Shown here in pieces: positions 54,714-64,000 of a stretch of DNA of 64,000 nt (the first letter of the stretch is position 1; each line of letters starts with the position of its first letter). The DNA is from Antarctobacter heliothermus (GTDB lineage: Bacteria > Pseudomonadota > Alphaproteobacteria > Rhodobacterales > Rhodobacteraceae), in NCBI RefSeq assembly GCF_002237555.1, contig NZ_CP022540.1, positions 186,001 to 250,000 on the forward strand, in the 5' to 3' direction. A program made the position numbers and the translations under genes. Under the pieces are notes generated by a model. The model worked only from the letters and a program-made list of their open reading frames with translations. It was not told the DNA's origin and made no database searches.

Positions 54714-56129
54714 ATGGATATTTCCTTTCTTCTGAACGGAGAGAGCGTGGAACTGCGGGAGGTCCCGGCCACCGTCACGCTGCTCGACTGGCTGCGCGAA
54801 CAGCGCGGCCTCACCGGCACCAAAGAGGGCTGTAATGAGGGCGACTGCGGCGCCTGCAGCGTCATGGTAACGGACGCCAAGGGCGCGCGCACGCTCAACG
54901 CCTGCATCCTGTTCCTGCCGCAACTGCACGGCAAGGCGGTCCGCACGGTCGAGGGCCTGTCCGGCCCAAATGGCACCCTGCACCCGGTGCAACAGACGCT
55001 TATCGACTATCACGGCAGCCAATGCGGCTTTTGCACCCCCGGATTTGCCGTCTCCATGGCAACGGCTCACCTGAACGGCGACACCAATCACAACGACGCG
55101 CTGGCGGGCAACCTCTGCCGCTGCACCGGCTACGCCCCGATCCTGCGCGCCGCCCGCGCTGCCGCAGACGTGCCTGCACCGGATTGGCTCAAATCGGACC
55201 AAGGTTTCTTCTGTCCTGAAATATCCTCAGGGGGGGCCGGCGCAGCCGGGCGGGGGGCAGACGGCCCCCCTCTGCCCTGTCTCGCCCCGCAAACCACCGA
55301 TGAACTGGCGCAACTCTACGCCGAAAACCCTGACGCCACGTTGGTGGCCGGGGCGACAGATGTTGGCCTCTGGATCACCAAACAACTACGCGATCTGGAC
55401 AAGGTCATCTTTCTCAACCGCTGCGCGGACCTGCAAGAGATCACTGAAACGGACAGCACAATCCGCATCGGCGCAGGTGTCACCATGGACCGCGTCCACG
55501 CGCTGATGAAAGACCACCACCCCAGCTACGCCGAGATGATCCGACGCTATGGCTCTACTCAGGTGCGCAACGCGGCGACCATCGGCGGCAACATCGCCAA
55601 CGGCTCTCCCATCGGGGACAATCCGCCAGCCCTCATCGCGCTGGGGGCCACCCTGCACCTGCGCCACGGCGACATCCCGCGTGACCTGCCGCTGGAGGCG
55701 TTTTTTGTCGATTACGGCAAACAGGACCGCGCCAAGGGAGAGTTTGTCGAGGCCGTCTCGATCCCGAAACAACCCGATACCCTGCGGGTCTACAAACTGT
55801 CCAAACGCTTTGATCAGGACATTTCGGCCGTCTGCGGGGCCTTCAACCTGACCATCACTGATGGGATCGTCACACAGGCACGCATCGCCTTTGGCGGCAT
55901 GGCGGGCATCCCAAAACGCGCCACACATGTCGAGGCCGCAATCACCGGTTTGCCATGGACAGAGGCCACGGTAGACGCCGCTGCGCCCGCCTGGGCGCAG
56001 GACTTCTCCCCGATGTCCGACATGCGCGCCAGCGCCGATTACCGCCTGACCGCCGCACGCAACATGCTGCGCCGCGCGCTCGCCGAGGATCAGGGCCACG
56101 CCACCCGCGTGCTGGAGGTCCGTCCATGA
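54714..56129 (+). CDS. xdhA: Xanthine dehydrogenase small subunit (2Fe-2S and FAD)
   Basis: Electron-transfer subunit of the molybdenum enzyme that oxidises hypoxanthine and xanthine to urate. Cluster ligands are Cys40, Cys45, Cys48 (CNEGDCGAC) and Cys64; the second cluster has CGFCTPGF and CRCTGY. The FAD domain starts near residue 195 and has [15 protein letters not shown] and [15 protein letters not shown]. An unusual stretch of about 24 residues (164-187, [17 protein letters not shown]...) is encoded by a dispersed repeat inserted in frame in the linker. It overlaps xdhB by 4 bp. Confidence 0.96.
   Translation: MDISFLLNGESVELREVPATVTLLDWLREQRGLTGTKEGCNEGDCGACSVMVTDAKGARTLNACILFLPQLHGKAVRTVEGLSGPNGTLHPVQQTLIDYHGSQCGFCTPGFAVSMATAHLNGDTNHNDALAGNLCRCTGYAPILRAARAAADVPAPDWLKSDQGFFCPEISSGGAGAAGRGADGPPLPCLAPQTTDELAQLYAENPDATLVAGATDVGLWITKQLRDLDKVIFLNRCADLQEITETDSTIRIGAGVTMDRVHALMKDHHPSYAEMIRRYGSTQVRNAATIGGNIANGSPIGDNPPALIALGATLHLRHGDIPRDLPLEAFFVDYGKQDRAKGEFVEAVSIPKQPDTLRVYKLSKRFDQDISAVCGAFNLTITDGIVTQARIAFGGMAGIPKRATHVEAAITGLPWTEATVDAAAPAWAQDFSPMSDMRASADYRLTAARNMLRRALAEDQGHATRVLEVRP
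55205..55277 (+). repeat. GC-rich dispersed repeat, copy 2 (in frame in xdhA)
   Basis: TTTCTTCTGTCCTGAAATAT followed by CCTCAGGGGG, a GC-rich arm and GGGGGGCAGACGGCCCCCC. It encodes an extra low-complexity segment between the iron-sulfur and FAD domains. Same orientation as copy 4. Confidence 0.85.
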
Positions 56130-58468
56130 GCGTGAACAAACCCCTGCCCCACGACGCCGCCCGCCTGCATGTCACTGGCCGCGCGCGTTACGTCGATGAC
56201 ATTCCGACACCGGCCAGTTGCCTGCACCTTGCCTTTGGCATCTCCCCCATCGCCGCCGGACGGCTGATCGCGCTGGACCTTGATGCCGTGCGCGCAGCCC
56301 CCGGTGTGGTCGGCGTCTGGACGCACGCGGACCTGCCTTCGGGCTGCGATTGCTCTCCGTCAAACCATGATGAGCCGATGCTGTCGGACGGCACGATCCA
56401 CTATCAGGGCCAACCGCTGTTCCTTGTCGCCGCCGACAGCCACCTTGCCGCCCGCAAGGCGGTGACGCTCGCCGGGATCGAAACCGAGGCGACACCGCCA
56501 ATCCTGACCATCGAACAGGCGCTGGCTGCCGACAGCCGTTTTGAAGAAGGCCCCCGCATCTGGTCGCGCGGCAACGTCGAAACCGCCATCTCCAGCGCCG
56601 CGCACCAGATCGAGGGCCGCATCGAGATCGGCGGGCAAGAGCATTTCTACCTCGAAGGTCAGGCCGCGCTGGTGACATCGCAGGAAGACGGCGACATGCA
56701 TGTGGTGTCGTCGACCCAACACCCGACAGAAATCCAGCACAAGGTTGCCGATGCGCTGAACCTGTCGATGCACAACGTCCGAGTCGAGACGCGGCGCATG
56801 GGCGGCGGCTTTGGCGGCAAGGAAAGTCAGGGCAACGCGCTGGCCATCGCCTGCGCCGTCGTGGCCGCCGCCACCGGACGGCCCGCCAAGATGCGCTATG
56901 ACCGCGACGATGACATGATCATCACCGGCAAGAGGCATGATTTCCGCATCGACTATCGGGTGGGTGTGGACAGCGACGGCGTGATCGAGGGCATCGAATT
57001 TCTGCACTACACCCGCTGCGGCTGGGCGCAGGATCTGTCCCTGCCCGTGGCAGACCGCGCGATGTTACACGCCGACAACGCCTATTTCCTGCCCGCCGTG
57101 CGGATTGAATCGCACCGGCTGAAAACCAACACCCAAAGCGCAACCGCCTTTCGCGGTTTCGGCGGTCCGCAAGGTGTGGTCGGGGTAGAGCGGGTCATGG
57201 ATCACATTGCCCATGTTCTGGGTCGCGACCCGTTGCAGATCCGACGGGCGAATTATTACGACAGGTCAGAGGGGGGCGCTGCCCCCCACTCGGACAAGCC
57301 GAGCCCCCCCGGGCGTATTTTTGCAGAAAAGAAGCCGCGAAAGGTCACGCCCTACGGACAGGACGTCACCGATTTCATCCTGCACGAGATGACCGACACG
57401 CTGGCCCAGTCCTGCAGCTATGCCACGCGGCGGGCGGATGTGGCGGCGTGGAACGCCGCCAATCCGGTTCTCAAGCGGGGGTTGGCGCTGACGCCAGTCA
57501 AGTTCGGGATTTCCTTCACGCTCACCCATCTCAATCAGGCGGGTGCCTTGGTGCATGTCTATCAGGACGGATCCATCGCCATGAACCACGGCGGCACCGA
57601 AATGGGACAGGGCTTGTTCCAGAAGGTGGCGCAGGTGGCCGCGCAGGTTTTTGGCGTCCCGGTCGAGACCGTGCGCATCACGGCCACCGACACCGGCAAG
57701 GTGCCAAATACCTCGGCCACGGCGGCCTCGTCCGGGTCTGATTTGAACGGTGCCGCGGTCCGAATTGCCTGTGAGACGCTGCGCACGCGGATGGCCGACT
57801 ATCTGGCGCAGATGCACCAGTGTCCGCCCGATAAGGTTGTTTTTGACGGTGGGCGCGTGTCGGTCGGCGGACAGGACTTGAGTTTCGCCGAAGCGGCCGC
57901 CTTTTGCTACGCGGGCCGTGTCAGCCTGTCGGCGACCGGGTTCTACAAAACACCCGACATCACATGGGACAGGCTGCGCGGAGACGGGCGGCCGTTTTAC
58001 TATTTCGCCTATGGCGCCGCCTGTACCGAGGTTGTCGTGGACACGTTGACCGGCGAATACCGGATGCTGCGCGCCGATATCCTGCACGATGCGGGCAAGT
58101 CCCTGAACCCGGCCATCGACATTGGTCAGGTCGAGGGCGGCTTTGTCCAAGGCGCGGGCTGGCTGACGACCGAGGAACTGGTCTGGGACGATCACGGTCG
58201 TTTGCGCACTCACGCGCCGTCGACCTACAAGATCCCCGCCTGTTCGGACGCCCCCGAGGTGTTCAATGTGACGCTCTGGGACGGTGAAAACCAAGAGGAC
58301 ACAGTCTATCGGTCCAAGGCGGTCGGAGAGCCGCCATTGATGTTGGGCGTCTCGGCGTTTTTGGCGCTGTCGGATGCGGTGGCCGCCTGTGGCGCGGTCT
58401 ATCCGGCGCTGGATGCCCCCGCGACACCTGAACGGGTGCTGGCCGCCATCGGTCGGGTACAGGCATGA
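56126..58468 (+). CDS. xdhB: Xanthine dehydrogenase large subunit (molybdenum cofactor)
   Basis: Catalytic subunit, 780 residues. Moco and substrate motifs are [53 protein letters not shown] and [12 protein letters not shown] (with the catalytic Glu in GEPP). The ATG at 56126 overlaps the xdhA stop. The segment [20 protein letters not shown] (about residues 380-404) is not expected in the family; it is encoded by an inverted copy of the dispersed repeat inserted in frame. The motifs on both sides are intact, so the enzyme is probably active. Confidence 0.96.
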   Translation: MSVNKPLPHDAARLHVTGRARYVDDIPTPASCLHLAFGISPIAAGRLIALDLDAVRAAPGVVGVWTHADLPSGCDCSPSNHDEPMLSDGTIHYQGQPLFLVAADSHLAARKAVTLAGIETEATPPILTIEQALAADSRFEEGPRIWSRGNVETAISSAAHQIEGRIEIGGQEHFYLEGQAALVTSQEDGDMHVVSSTQHPTEIQHKVADALNLSMHNVRVETRRMGGGFGGKESQGNALAIACAVVAAATGRPAKMRYDRDDDMIITGKRHDFRIDYRVGVDSDGVIEGIEFLHYTRCGWAQDLSLPVADRAMLHADNAYFLPAVRIESHRLKTNTQSATAFRGFGGPQGVVGVERVMDHIAHVLGRDPLQIRRANYYDRSEGGAAPHSDKPSPPGRIFAEKKPRKVTPYGQDVTDFILHEMTDTLAQSCSYATRRADVAAWNAANPVLKRGLALTPVKFGISFTLTHLNQAGALVHVYQDGSIAMNHGGTEMGQGLFQKVAQVAAQVFGVPVETVRITATDTGKVPNTSATAASSGSDLNGAAVRIACETLRTRMADYLAQMHQCPPDKVVFDGGRVSVGGQDLSFAEAAAFCYAGRVSLSATGFYKTPDITWDRLRGDGRPFYYFAYGAACTEVVVDTLTGEYRMLRADILHDAGKSLNPAIDIGQVEGGFVQGAGWLTTEELVWDDHGRLRTHAPSTYKIPACSDAPEVFNVTLWDGENQEDTVYRSKAVGEPPLMLGVSAFLALSDAVAACGAVYPALDAPATPERVLAAIGRVQA
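57268..57345 (-). repeat. GC-rich dispersed repeat, copy 3 (in frame in xdhB)
   Basis: Inverted relative to copy 2. On the minus strand: GCTTCTTTTCTGCAAAAATA, then CGCCCGGGGGG, an arm and GGGGGGCAGCGCCCCCC. It adds about 25 residues without breaking the frame. Confidence 0.83.
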
Positions 58469-59418
58469 GTTTTGACCGCGACGCCCTTGCCCGCGCCGTT
58501 GCCGCTCATGGTCGGGTTGCACGCGTCGTTGTTGCGGATGTGGCGGGATCAACGCCACGGGAAGTGGGCGCGTCGATGCTGGTCTGGTCGGACAGGGACG
58601 GCCTCCGGCAGGCTGGCACCATCGGCGGCGGCGCATTGGAGTTTGAGGCCGTGCGCGCAGCCTTTGACCGCTCGGGGCTGACACGGCACCCGCTTGGCCC
58701 ATCGCTGGGCCAATGCTGTGGTGGGGCGGTGACCCTGTTGACGGAGCAATTCGACGCCGACGCCGTCGCCGCACTGGCGGACCGGGCCGTCGTCGCGCGG
58801 GGCGCGGGTGACATGCCCCTTGCCGTCAAACGCGTGCTGGATCGCGCCCGTGCCCGTGGCGAAGCGGCAGAGCCCCAATTGCGACAGGGCTGGATGATCG
58901 AACCTGTGGCGCCGCCCGCCTTACCCGTCTGGATCTGGGGCGCAGGTCATGTCGGACGGGCCATTGTGGCCACGCTGGCCCCCTTGCCGGGGCTTGCACT
59001 AACGTGGGTGGACACTGGACCGGATCGCTTTCCCGCGGATGTGCCCGAAGGCATCACCATTTTACCGACGCCCATGCCGGACCGCGCCATGGCCCGCGCA
59101 CCGCAACACGCCGCGCACCTGATCCTGACCTACAGCCACGAGCTTGACTTTACCCTATGCCACGCGGCGCTCCGGCACGGCTTTGGCTTTTGCGGCTTGA
59201 TCGGGTCGGACACGAAAAAGGCGCGCTTCTACAAACGATTGCAGGCGCTGGGCCACCACCCTGCGCAAATCGACGCCATCTGCTGCCCAATCGGGCAGAA
59301 AGACCTTGGCAAACACCCGCAGGCCATTGCCATCGGCACCGCGACCCAGCTACTCAGATTGCAAAAAACAAGGGATGACAGGGCGTGGACGACGCACTCC
59401 TCAGCCTCAGGGGCTTGA
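58465..59418 (+). CDS. xdhC: Xanthine dehydrogenase accessory protein XdhC
   Basis: A 317-residue chaperone that binds molybdenum cofactor, supports its sulfuration and inserts it into XdhB. Signature stretches are VVVADVAGSTPREVGASMLV, GGGALEFEAVRAAF, LGPSLGQCCGGAVTLLTEQF (short) and the C-terminal Rossmann part WIWGAGHVGRAIVATLAP and GFGFCGLIGSDTKKARFYKR. The start overlaps xdhB by 4 bp and the end overlaps the next gene by 34 bp, so the enzyme and transporter genes are one transcription unit. Confidence 0.95.
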   Translation: MSFDRDALARAVAAHGRVARVVVADVAGSTPREVGASMLVWSDRDGLRQAGTIGGGALEFEAVRAAFDRSGLTRHPLGPSLGQCCGGAVTLLTEQFDADAVAALADRAVVARGAGDMPLAVKRVLDRARARGEAAEPQLRQGWMIEPVAPPALPVWIWGAGHVGRAIVATLAPLPGLALTWVDTGPDRFPADVPEGITILPTPMPDRAMARAPQHAAHLILTYSHELDFTLCHAALRHGFGFCGLIGSDTKKARFYKRLQALGHHPAQIDAICCPIGQKDLGKHPQAIAIGTATQLLRLQKTRDDRAWTTHSSASGA

Positions 59419-60908
59419 CCAAGATCTATCCCGGCGTGATCGCCAATGACGACGTGTCCTTTGATATCGGGCGCGGCGAGATCCACGCCTTGCTTGGGGA
59501 AAACGGCGCAGGCAAGTCAACGCTGGTCAAGATGATCTACGGGCTGGTGGCCCCGGACAAGGGAGAGATGCAGCTGGATGGTGCGCGCTATGCGCCCGCC
59601 AAACCGTCAGAGGCGCGCCGCGCCGGTATCGCCATGGTGTTTCAGCATTTCTCGCTGTTCGATGCGCTCAGCGTGGCAGAAAACGTGGCGCTTGGGATGG
59701 AAACCCCGCCGCCCATGTCCGACCTCGCCCGCCAGATCCGCGAGGTGTCGGAAACCTATGGCCTGCCGCTGGATCCCGGTCGCACCGTTGGAACGCTGTC
59801 CGCCGGGGAACGGCAAAGGGTCGAGATCATTCGATGCCTGCTGCAGAACCCGCGCCTGCTGATCATGGATGAACCGACCAGCGTGCTGACCCCGCAAGAG
59901 GTCGACATCCTGTTCGAAACCCTGCGCAAGCTGAAGGCCGAAGGCACCTCCATCCTCTATATCTCGCACAAGCTGGAAGAAATCCGCGCCCTGTGTGACA
60001 ACGCCACCATCCTGCGGCTGGGCAAGAAGGTGGACACCTGCATTCCGTCGCAATCCTCGGCCCGGCAGATGGCCGAAATGATGGTCGGGTCCAGCTTTGC
60101 CACCCCCGAGGCGCGCGGCGGCACCGCAGGAGAGGTGCTGCTGGCGGTGCGCGATCTGCAACTGCCCGCCCCCGGCGCATTCGGCACCCCCCTGCGCGGC
60201 ATCAGCTTTGAGGTCCGCGCCGGTGAGGTGCTGGGCATTGGCGGCGTGGCGGGCAACGGTCAGGACGAACTGCTGTCGGCCCTGTCTGGCGAACGCGCCG
60301 CCCCGGCGGGCAGCATCATGCTGGACGGCAAGGACATCAGCCGCGCCGGTCCGGTGGCGCGGCGCGGGATGGGGGTGCTGTCCGGCCCCGAAGAACGGCT
60401 GGGCCATGCCGCCGCCCCGGATATGAGCCTGATCGAAAACGGCGTGCTGACAGCCGCGCGAAGCGAAGGGATGCTGACGCGCGGGTTCATCTCCTGGGCC
60501 AAGGCGCGGAGCTTTGCCGAAGAGGTGATTGCCCATTTTGACGTGCGCACGCCCAGCCCGGGCACGGCGGCGCGGGCGTTGTCCGGTGGCAACCTGCAGA
60601 AATTCGTGGTCGGTCGTGAGATCCTGCAAGGCCCGCAGGTGCTGGTGCTGAACCAGCCCACGTGGGGCGTGGACGCGGCGGCGGCGGCCTTTATCCGTCA
60701 ATCCGTCCTCGACCTGGCAGCCAAAGGGGCGGCCGTTGTGGTGATCAGTCAGGATCTGGATGAGTTGATGGAGGTGTCCGACCGCTTCGGCGCTCTGAAT
60801 GAGGGCCGCCTGTCGCAGACACCCCCGGTCTCCAGCCTGAACATCGAACAGATCGGCCTGATGATGGGCGGCGCACACGACATGGAGGTCGCCCATGTGG
60901 ATGCCTGA
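59385..60908 (+). CDS. ABC transporter ATP-binding protein, nucleoside/BMP type
   Basis: A 507-residue protein with two ATPase domains in tandem, as in sugar- and nucleoside-type importers. The first has GENGAGKSTL, LSAGERQRVEI and LLIMDEPTSVLTPQ. The second has a degenerate Walker A (GVAGNGQDEL) and LSGGNLQKFVVGREILQGP (short) with LNQPTWGVD. The GTG at 59385 lies inside the end of xdhC. With two permeases and a BMP binding protein downstream, it likely imports purine nucleosides or bases for the xanthine dehydrogenase pathway. Confidence 0.93.
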   Translation: MDDALLSLRGLTKIYPGVIANDDVSFDIGRGEIHALLGENGAGKSTLVKMIYGLVAPDKGEMQLDGARYAPAKPSEARRAGIAMVFQHFSLFDALSVAENVALGMETPPPMSDLARQIREVSETYGLPLDPGRTVGTLSAGERQRVEIIRCLLQNPRLLIMDEPTSVLTPQEVDILFETLRKLKAEGTSILYISHKLEEIRALCDNATILRLGKKVDTCIPSQSSARQMAEMMVGSSFATPEARGGTAGEVLLAVRDLQLPAPGAFGTPLRGISFEVRAGEVLGIGGVAGNGQDELLSALSGERAAPAGSIMLDGKDISRAGPVARRGMGVLSGPEERLGHAAAPDMSLIENGVLTAARSEGMLTRGFISWAKARSFAEEVIAHFDVRTPSPGTAARALSGGNLQKFVVGREILQGPQVLVLNQPTWGVDAAAAAFIRQSVLDLAAKGAAVVVISQDLDELMEVSDRFGALNEGRLSQTPPVSSLNIEQIGLMMGGAHDMEVAHVDA

Positions 60909-61001
60909 CCGCCTTCAATTCGGCGCCCAAGCCGGGCCCCGCCTCTGGAATCGCGTGTTCGACGACAATGCGCCCGTGCCAACACCCCCCGGAGGCCAGT
61001 C

Positions 61002-62087
61002 ATGATCCGGCTTGAAAAACGCCCCCAGCCATCGCGGCTCTGGACCATCCTTGCCCCTGTTCTGGCCGTGCTGTTGACCATGTTCGTCGGCGGACTGCTG
61101 TTCGCCGCGCTCGGCGCAAATCCGTTCGAGGCGATCCGCACCATCTTCTGGGATCCGATCTTTAATGCGCAATTCGCGTCGTTCACCCGGCCGCAACTGC
61201 TGGTCAAGGCCGCGCCGCTGATCCTGATCGCCATCGGCCTCAGCATCGGGTTTCGCGCCGGGATCTGGAACATCGGCGCAGAGGGTCAATACATCATGGG
61301 CGCGATCTGCGGCGCCGCCGCCGGGCTGGCGCTCTACCCGTCGGAAAGCCTGCTGATCTTCCCGATGATGGTCCTCGCCGGGGCCTTGGGCGGCTGGGTC
61401 TGGGCGATGATCCCCGCCATCCTGAAAACACGCTTCGGCACCAATGAAATCCTCGTGTCACTGATGCTGGTCTATGTCGCCGAAACCATCCTTGGATCCG
61501 TCGCCACTGGCCTCCTGCGCAACCCGGAAGGCCGCGGCTTTCCCGGCTCACGCAACTTCAAACAATGGGACGCCGCCCACAACGCCGAAATTTTCTCCGG
61601 CACGGGCATGCACTGGGGCGTGGTCTTTGCCTTCATCGCGGTGATCGGCGCCTACGTCCTGCTGACCCGCCACATCCTCGGCTACAACATCCGTCTCACC
61701 GGAGAAGCCCCCCGCGCCGCACGCTTCTCGGGCGTGCGCCCGGCGCGTATCGTCCTGATCTGCCTTGGGCTTTCGGGCTTGCTGGCCGGCATGGCGGGCC
61801 TGTTCGAGGTCACCGGTCCTGCCGGGCAAATCTCCATCGACTTCAACTCAGGCTACGGGTTCACCGCCATCATCGTGGCCTTCCTCGGCCGCCTCAATCC
61901 CGTTGGCATCCTGCTGGCCGGGTTGCTGATGGCACTGACCTACATCGGCGGCGAACTGGCGCAACTGATGCTCGGCGTGCCCGGTGCCTCGATCCAGCTG
62001 TTCCAGGGCATGCTGCTGTTCTTCCTGCTGGGCGTCGACGTCTTCACCAACTACCGCCTGCGCATCGGCCGAAGAGAGATCGCATGA
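61002..62087 (+). CDS. ABC transporter permease, nucleoside/BMP type (first)
   Basis: A 361-residue inner-membrane protein of the BPD_transp_2 group with about ten helices. Characteristic parts: GLSIGFRAGIWNIGAEGQYI, FGTNEILVSLMLVYVAETIL (short), NIRLTGEAPRAARFSGVRPA and the region FNSGYGFTAIIVAFLGRLNP. GGAGGCCAGTC precedes the ATG. It pairs with the second permease at 62191. Confidence 0.93.
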   Translation: MIRLEKRPQPSRLWTILAPVLAVLLTMFVGGLLFAALGANPFEAIRTIFWDPIFNAQFASFTRPQLLVKAAPLILIAIGLSIGFRAGIWNIGAEGQYIMGAICGAAAGLALYPSESLLIFPMMVLAGALGGWVWAMIPAILKTRFGTNEILVSLMLVYVAETILGSVATGLLRNPEGRGFPGSRNFKQWDAAHNAEIFSGTGMHWGVVFAFIAVIGAYVLLTRHILGYNIRLTGEAPRAARFSGVRPARIVLICLGLSGLLAGMAGLFEVTGPAGQISIDFNSGYGFTAIIVAFLGRLNPVGILLAGLLMALTYIGGELAQLMLGVPGASIQLFQGMLLFFLLGVDVFTNYRLRIGRREIA

Positions 62088-62100
62088 CCCACACCCGCCG

Positions 62101-62165
62101 TTTCTTCTGTCCAAAAATATCCCGGGGGGAATGCGCCGCAGGCGCAGGGGGGCAGCGCCCCCGTT
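62101..62165 (+). repeat. GC-rich dispersed repeat, copy 4 (between permease genes)
   Basis: TTTCTTCTGTCCAAAAATAT, CCCGGGGGG, an arm and GGGGGGCAGCGCCCCCG. It fills most of the 103-bp gap between the two permease genes, which elsewhere in this operon nearly abut. A strong hairpin here could modulate mRNA stability or the ratio of the subunits (inference). Confidence 0.88.
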
Positions 62166-62190
62166 CCCCGGCAGACACGGGACACCCCGC

Positions 62191-63114
62191 ATGGACCTGA
62201 GCTCAATCAATCCCATCCTCCTGATCGCCTCCATCATGGTTTCGGCGACACCGATCCTGCTCGCCGCCATAGGTGAGATGGTGGTGGAAAAATCCGGCGT
62301 CCTGAACCTCGGGGTTGAGGGCATGATGATCACCGGCGCGGTGGTCGGCTTTGCCGTTGCGGTCAACTCGACCTCACCCGCCGCCGGGTTTCTGGCCGCT
62401 GCCGTCGCCTCTGCCCTGCTGTCGCTGGCCTTTGGCGTGCTGACCCAGTTTCTGCTGTCCAATCAGGTCGCCACCGGCCTTGGCCTGACGCTGGTGGGCC
62501 TTGGCATGTCCAGCCTGATCGGCAAACCCTATGAGGGGATCAAATCCCCCACATTGCCCAAGCTGGACATCCCCGTTCTTTCGGACATCCCGGTGCTGGG
62601 TCGGATGCTGTTCAGCCATGACCTGATGGTCTACCTCAGCCTTGTGCTGGTCGCCTGCGTCTGGGCCTTTCTGAAATACACCCGCGCCGGGCTGATCCTG
62701 CGCGCGGTGGGCGAAAGCCACGACAGCGCCCATGCGTTGGGCTACAAGGTCGTGCGCATCCGCCTGTTGGCCATCCTGTTCGGTGGGGCCTGCGCGGGCC
62801 TTGGCGGTGCCTACCTCAGCCTTGTCCGCGTGCCGCAATGGACCGAGGGCATGACCGCAGGCGCGGGCTGGATCGCACTGGCCATCGTGGTCTTCGCCAG
62901 TTGGCGCGCGGGTCGCGTGGCCATTGGTGCCTATCTCTTTGGGGGCGTCACCGTGCTGCAACTGAACCTGCAAGCTGCCGGGGCCGATGTGCCTGTCGCG
63001 CTCTTGTCGGCCTCGCCCTATCTTGTCACGATCATCGTTTTGGTGATCATCTCGGCCCTTGGCGCACATGGCGCACCCGCTTCGCTGGGCCGACCATTCC
63101 ACGCCTCATCCTGA
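62191..63114 (+). CDS. ABC transporter permease, nucleoside/BMP type (second)
   Basis: A 307-residue membrane protein with eight or nine helices. Family phrases: ATPILLAAIGEMVVEKSGVL, NLGVEGMMITGAVVGF, LRAVGESHDSAHALGYKVVR and GGACAGLGGAYLSL. The ATG at 62191 has only a weak ribosome site because the repeat element lies just upstream. It forms the translocation pore with the first permease. Confidence 0.93.
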   Translation: MDLSSINPILLIASIMVSATPILLAAIGEMVVEKSGVLNLGVEGMMITGAVVGFAVAVNSTSPAAGFLAAAVASALLSLAFGVLTQFLLSNQVATGLGLTLVGLGMSSLIGKPYEGIKSPTLPKLDIPVLSDIPVLGRMLFSHDLMVYLSLVLVACVWAFLKYTRAGLILRAVGESHDSAHALGYKVVRIRLLAILFGGACAGLGGAYLSLVRVPQWTEGMTAGAGWIALAIVVFASWRAGRVAIGAYLFGGVTVLQLNLQAAGADVPVALLSASPYLVTIIVLVIISALGAHGAPASLGRPFHASS

Positions 63115-63159
63115 GGCCAACAGTCACTCTTAAAAACCACTCCAACAGGGGAAAACACC

Positions 63160-64000
63160 ATGAACAGAAGAACCCTCCTCTCTACCGCAGCCCTCGCGCT
63201 GACCCTTGGCTTTGGCACCGCTGCCGCCGCACAGGACGTCACCGCAGGTTTCATCTATGTCGGCCCGATCGGCGACGGCGGCTGGACCTATGAGCACGAC
63301 AAGGGCCGCCTTGCCGTCGAAGAGGCCTTTGGCGACAAGGTAAAGACGATCTATCAGGAAAGCGTGCCCGAGGGTGCCGACTCTGAGCGCGCAATCACCC
63401 AGATGGCGCTGTCCGGCGCCGACATCATCTTTACCACCTCGTTCGGCTACATGGACCCCACCGTGTCCGTGGCTGCGAAATTCCCGAACGTAAAGTTCGA
63501 GCACGCCACCGGCTACAAGACCGCCGACAACGTCTCTGTCTATTCGGCCCGCTTTTACGAAGGCCGCGCCATTCAGGGCCATATCGCCGGGTCGATGACC
63601 AAGACCAATAAAATCGGCTATATCGCCTCCTACCCGATCCCCGAGGTCATTCGCGGCATCAACTCTGCCTACATCCACGCCAAGAAGGTGAACCCGGATG
63701 TGGAATTCTCGGTCATCTGGGCCTTCACCTGGTTCGACCCGGCCAAAGAGGCAGACGCCGCCCGTGCGCTGATCGAAAACGGCGCTGACGTGATCCTGCA
63801 GCACACCGACTCGACCGCACCGCAGGCCGCCGCCCAAGCGGCGGGCAACGTCATCACCTTTGGTCAGGCCTCTGACATGGGCGACTATGCCCCCATGCCG
63901 CGCGTCTCGTCGATCATCGATAACTGGGCCCCCTACTACATCGACCGCGTTCAGGCGGTCATGGACGGCACATGGGAAACCAAGGAGACCTGGGACGGCA
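63160..64000 (+). CDS. BMP-family substrate-binding protein (3' end beyond window)
   Basis: Periplasmic binding protein of the basic membrane protein/PnrA group; 280 codons are visible and no stop is reached. The signal peptide is STAALALTLGFGTAAAAQ, with no lipobox Cys, so the protein is soluble. Ligand-site phrases: VGPIGDGGWTYEHDKGR, FTTSFGYMDPTVSVA, YSARFYEGRAIQGHIAG (short) and VIWAFTWFDPAKEADAA. PnrA-type proteins bind purine nucleosides, which matches the xdh genes upstream. AGGGGAAA precedes the ATG. Confidence 0.93.
   Translation, partial: MNRRTLLSTAALALTLGFGTAAAAQDVTAGFIYVGPIGDGGWTYEHDKGRLAVEEAFGDKVKTIYQESVPEGADSERAITQMALSGADIIFTTSFGYMDPTVSVAAKFPNVKFEHATGYKTADNVSVYSARFYEGRAIQGHIAGSMTKTNKIGYIASYPIPEVIRGINSAYIHAKKVNPDVEFSVIWAFTWFDPAKEADAARALIENGADVILQHTDSTAPQAAAQAAGNVITFGQASDMGDYAPMPRVSSIIDNWAPYYIDRVQAVMDGTWETKETWDG

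Noticed and set aside
57266..58774. Long minus-strand open frame (502 codons) opposite xdhB
   Set aside because: Composition is Arg/Gln/Gly-rich without motifs; xdhB and xdhC motifs cover the same bases on the plus strand.
59607..60896. Minus-strand open frame of 429 codons opposite the ABC ATPase
   Set aside because: It is the antisense of conserved Walker and signature motifs and lacks a ribosome site.

Overview
The window is a chromosomal stretch, high in GC, that looks like the Rhodobacteraceae/Roseobacter group of Alphaproteobacteria. The support is the class II (B12-dependent) ribonucleotide reductase, the hisS-hisZ-hisG operon with a short HisG, a DUF1489 gene, Hint-domain proteins with the CFA.GTGIAT block, and the xdhABC genes next to a BMP-type ABC transporter. 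This is inference from gene content; no marker RNA gene was seen.

Bases 1-30,100 are a secretion and cell-surface region. On the far left a giant exported repeat protein runs off the window edge: about ten DUF11-like units, then 100-residue Ig-like repeats that are identical at the DNA level. Next comes a complete but scattered type II secretion system (T2SS). gspGHIJKLM, gspCD and gspEF lie on the minus strand in three blocks, and the prepilin peptidase gspO is divergent. The blocks are separated by other cargo: a HlyC-like acyltransferase with two Hint-domain proteins; a lipoprotein, a DMT transporter and a YadG/YadH-type ABC exporter. To the right of gspO are two Sel1-repeat proteins, two exported proteins of unknown role and a 1,035-residue fusion of a permease with FG-GAP/ASPIC propeller repeats.

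Bases 30,100-35,300 hold housekeeping and stress genes: VOC protein, GST, queG, msrB-msrA, a methyltransferase and an L-lactate dehydrogenase. Bases 35,400-37,870 are a mobile-element scar: an IS5-type element broken by two insertions, joined to a deleted IS21 remnant carrying a third. The three insertions are each exactly 41 bp, belong to one sequence family, lie in both orientations and share a central hairpin. This is the best candidate for something undescribed.

Bases 37,870-51,060 are core genes: nrdJ (with an embedded XRE-type helix-turn-helix), DUF1489, a YdcF-like protein, yghU, hisSZG, slyX, a lipoprotein and dnaE. Then come an alpha/beta-hydrolase-like protein and a divergent MarR regulator/MFS exporter pair. 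The right end (54,700-64,000) is a purine module: xanthine dehydrogenase xdhABC runs by short overlaps into a nucleoside/BMP-type ABC transporter (ATPase, two permeases, binding protein cut by the window edge). A GC-rich dispersed repeat occurs four times on the right half, twice in frame inside the two xanthine dehydrogenase subunits.
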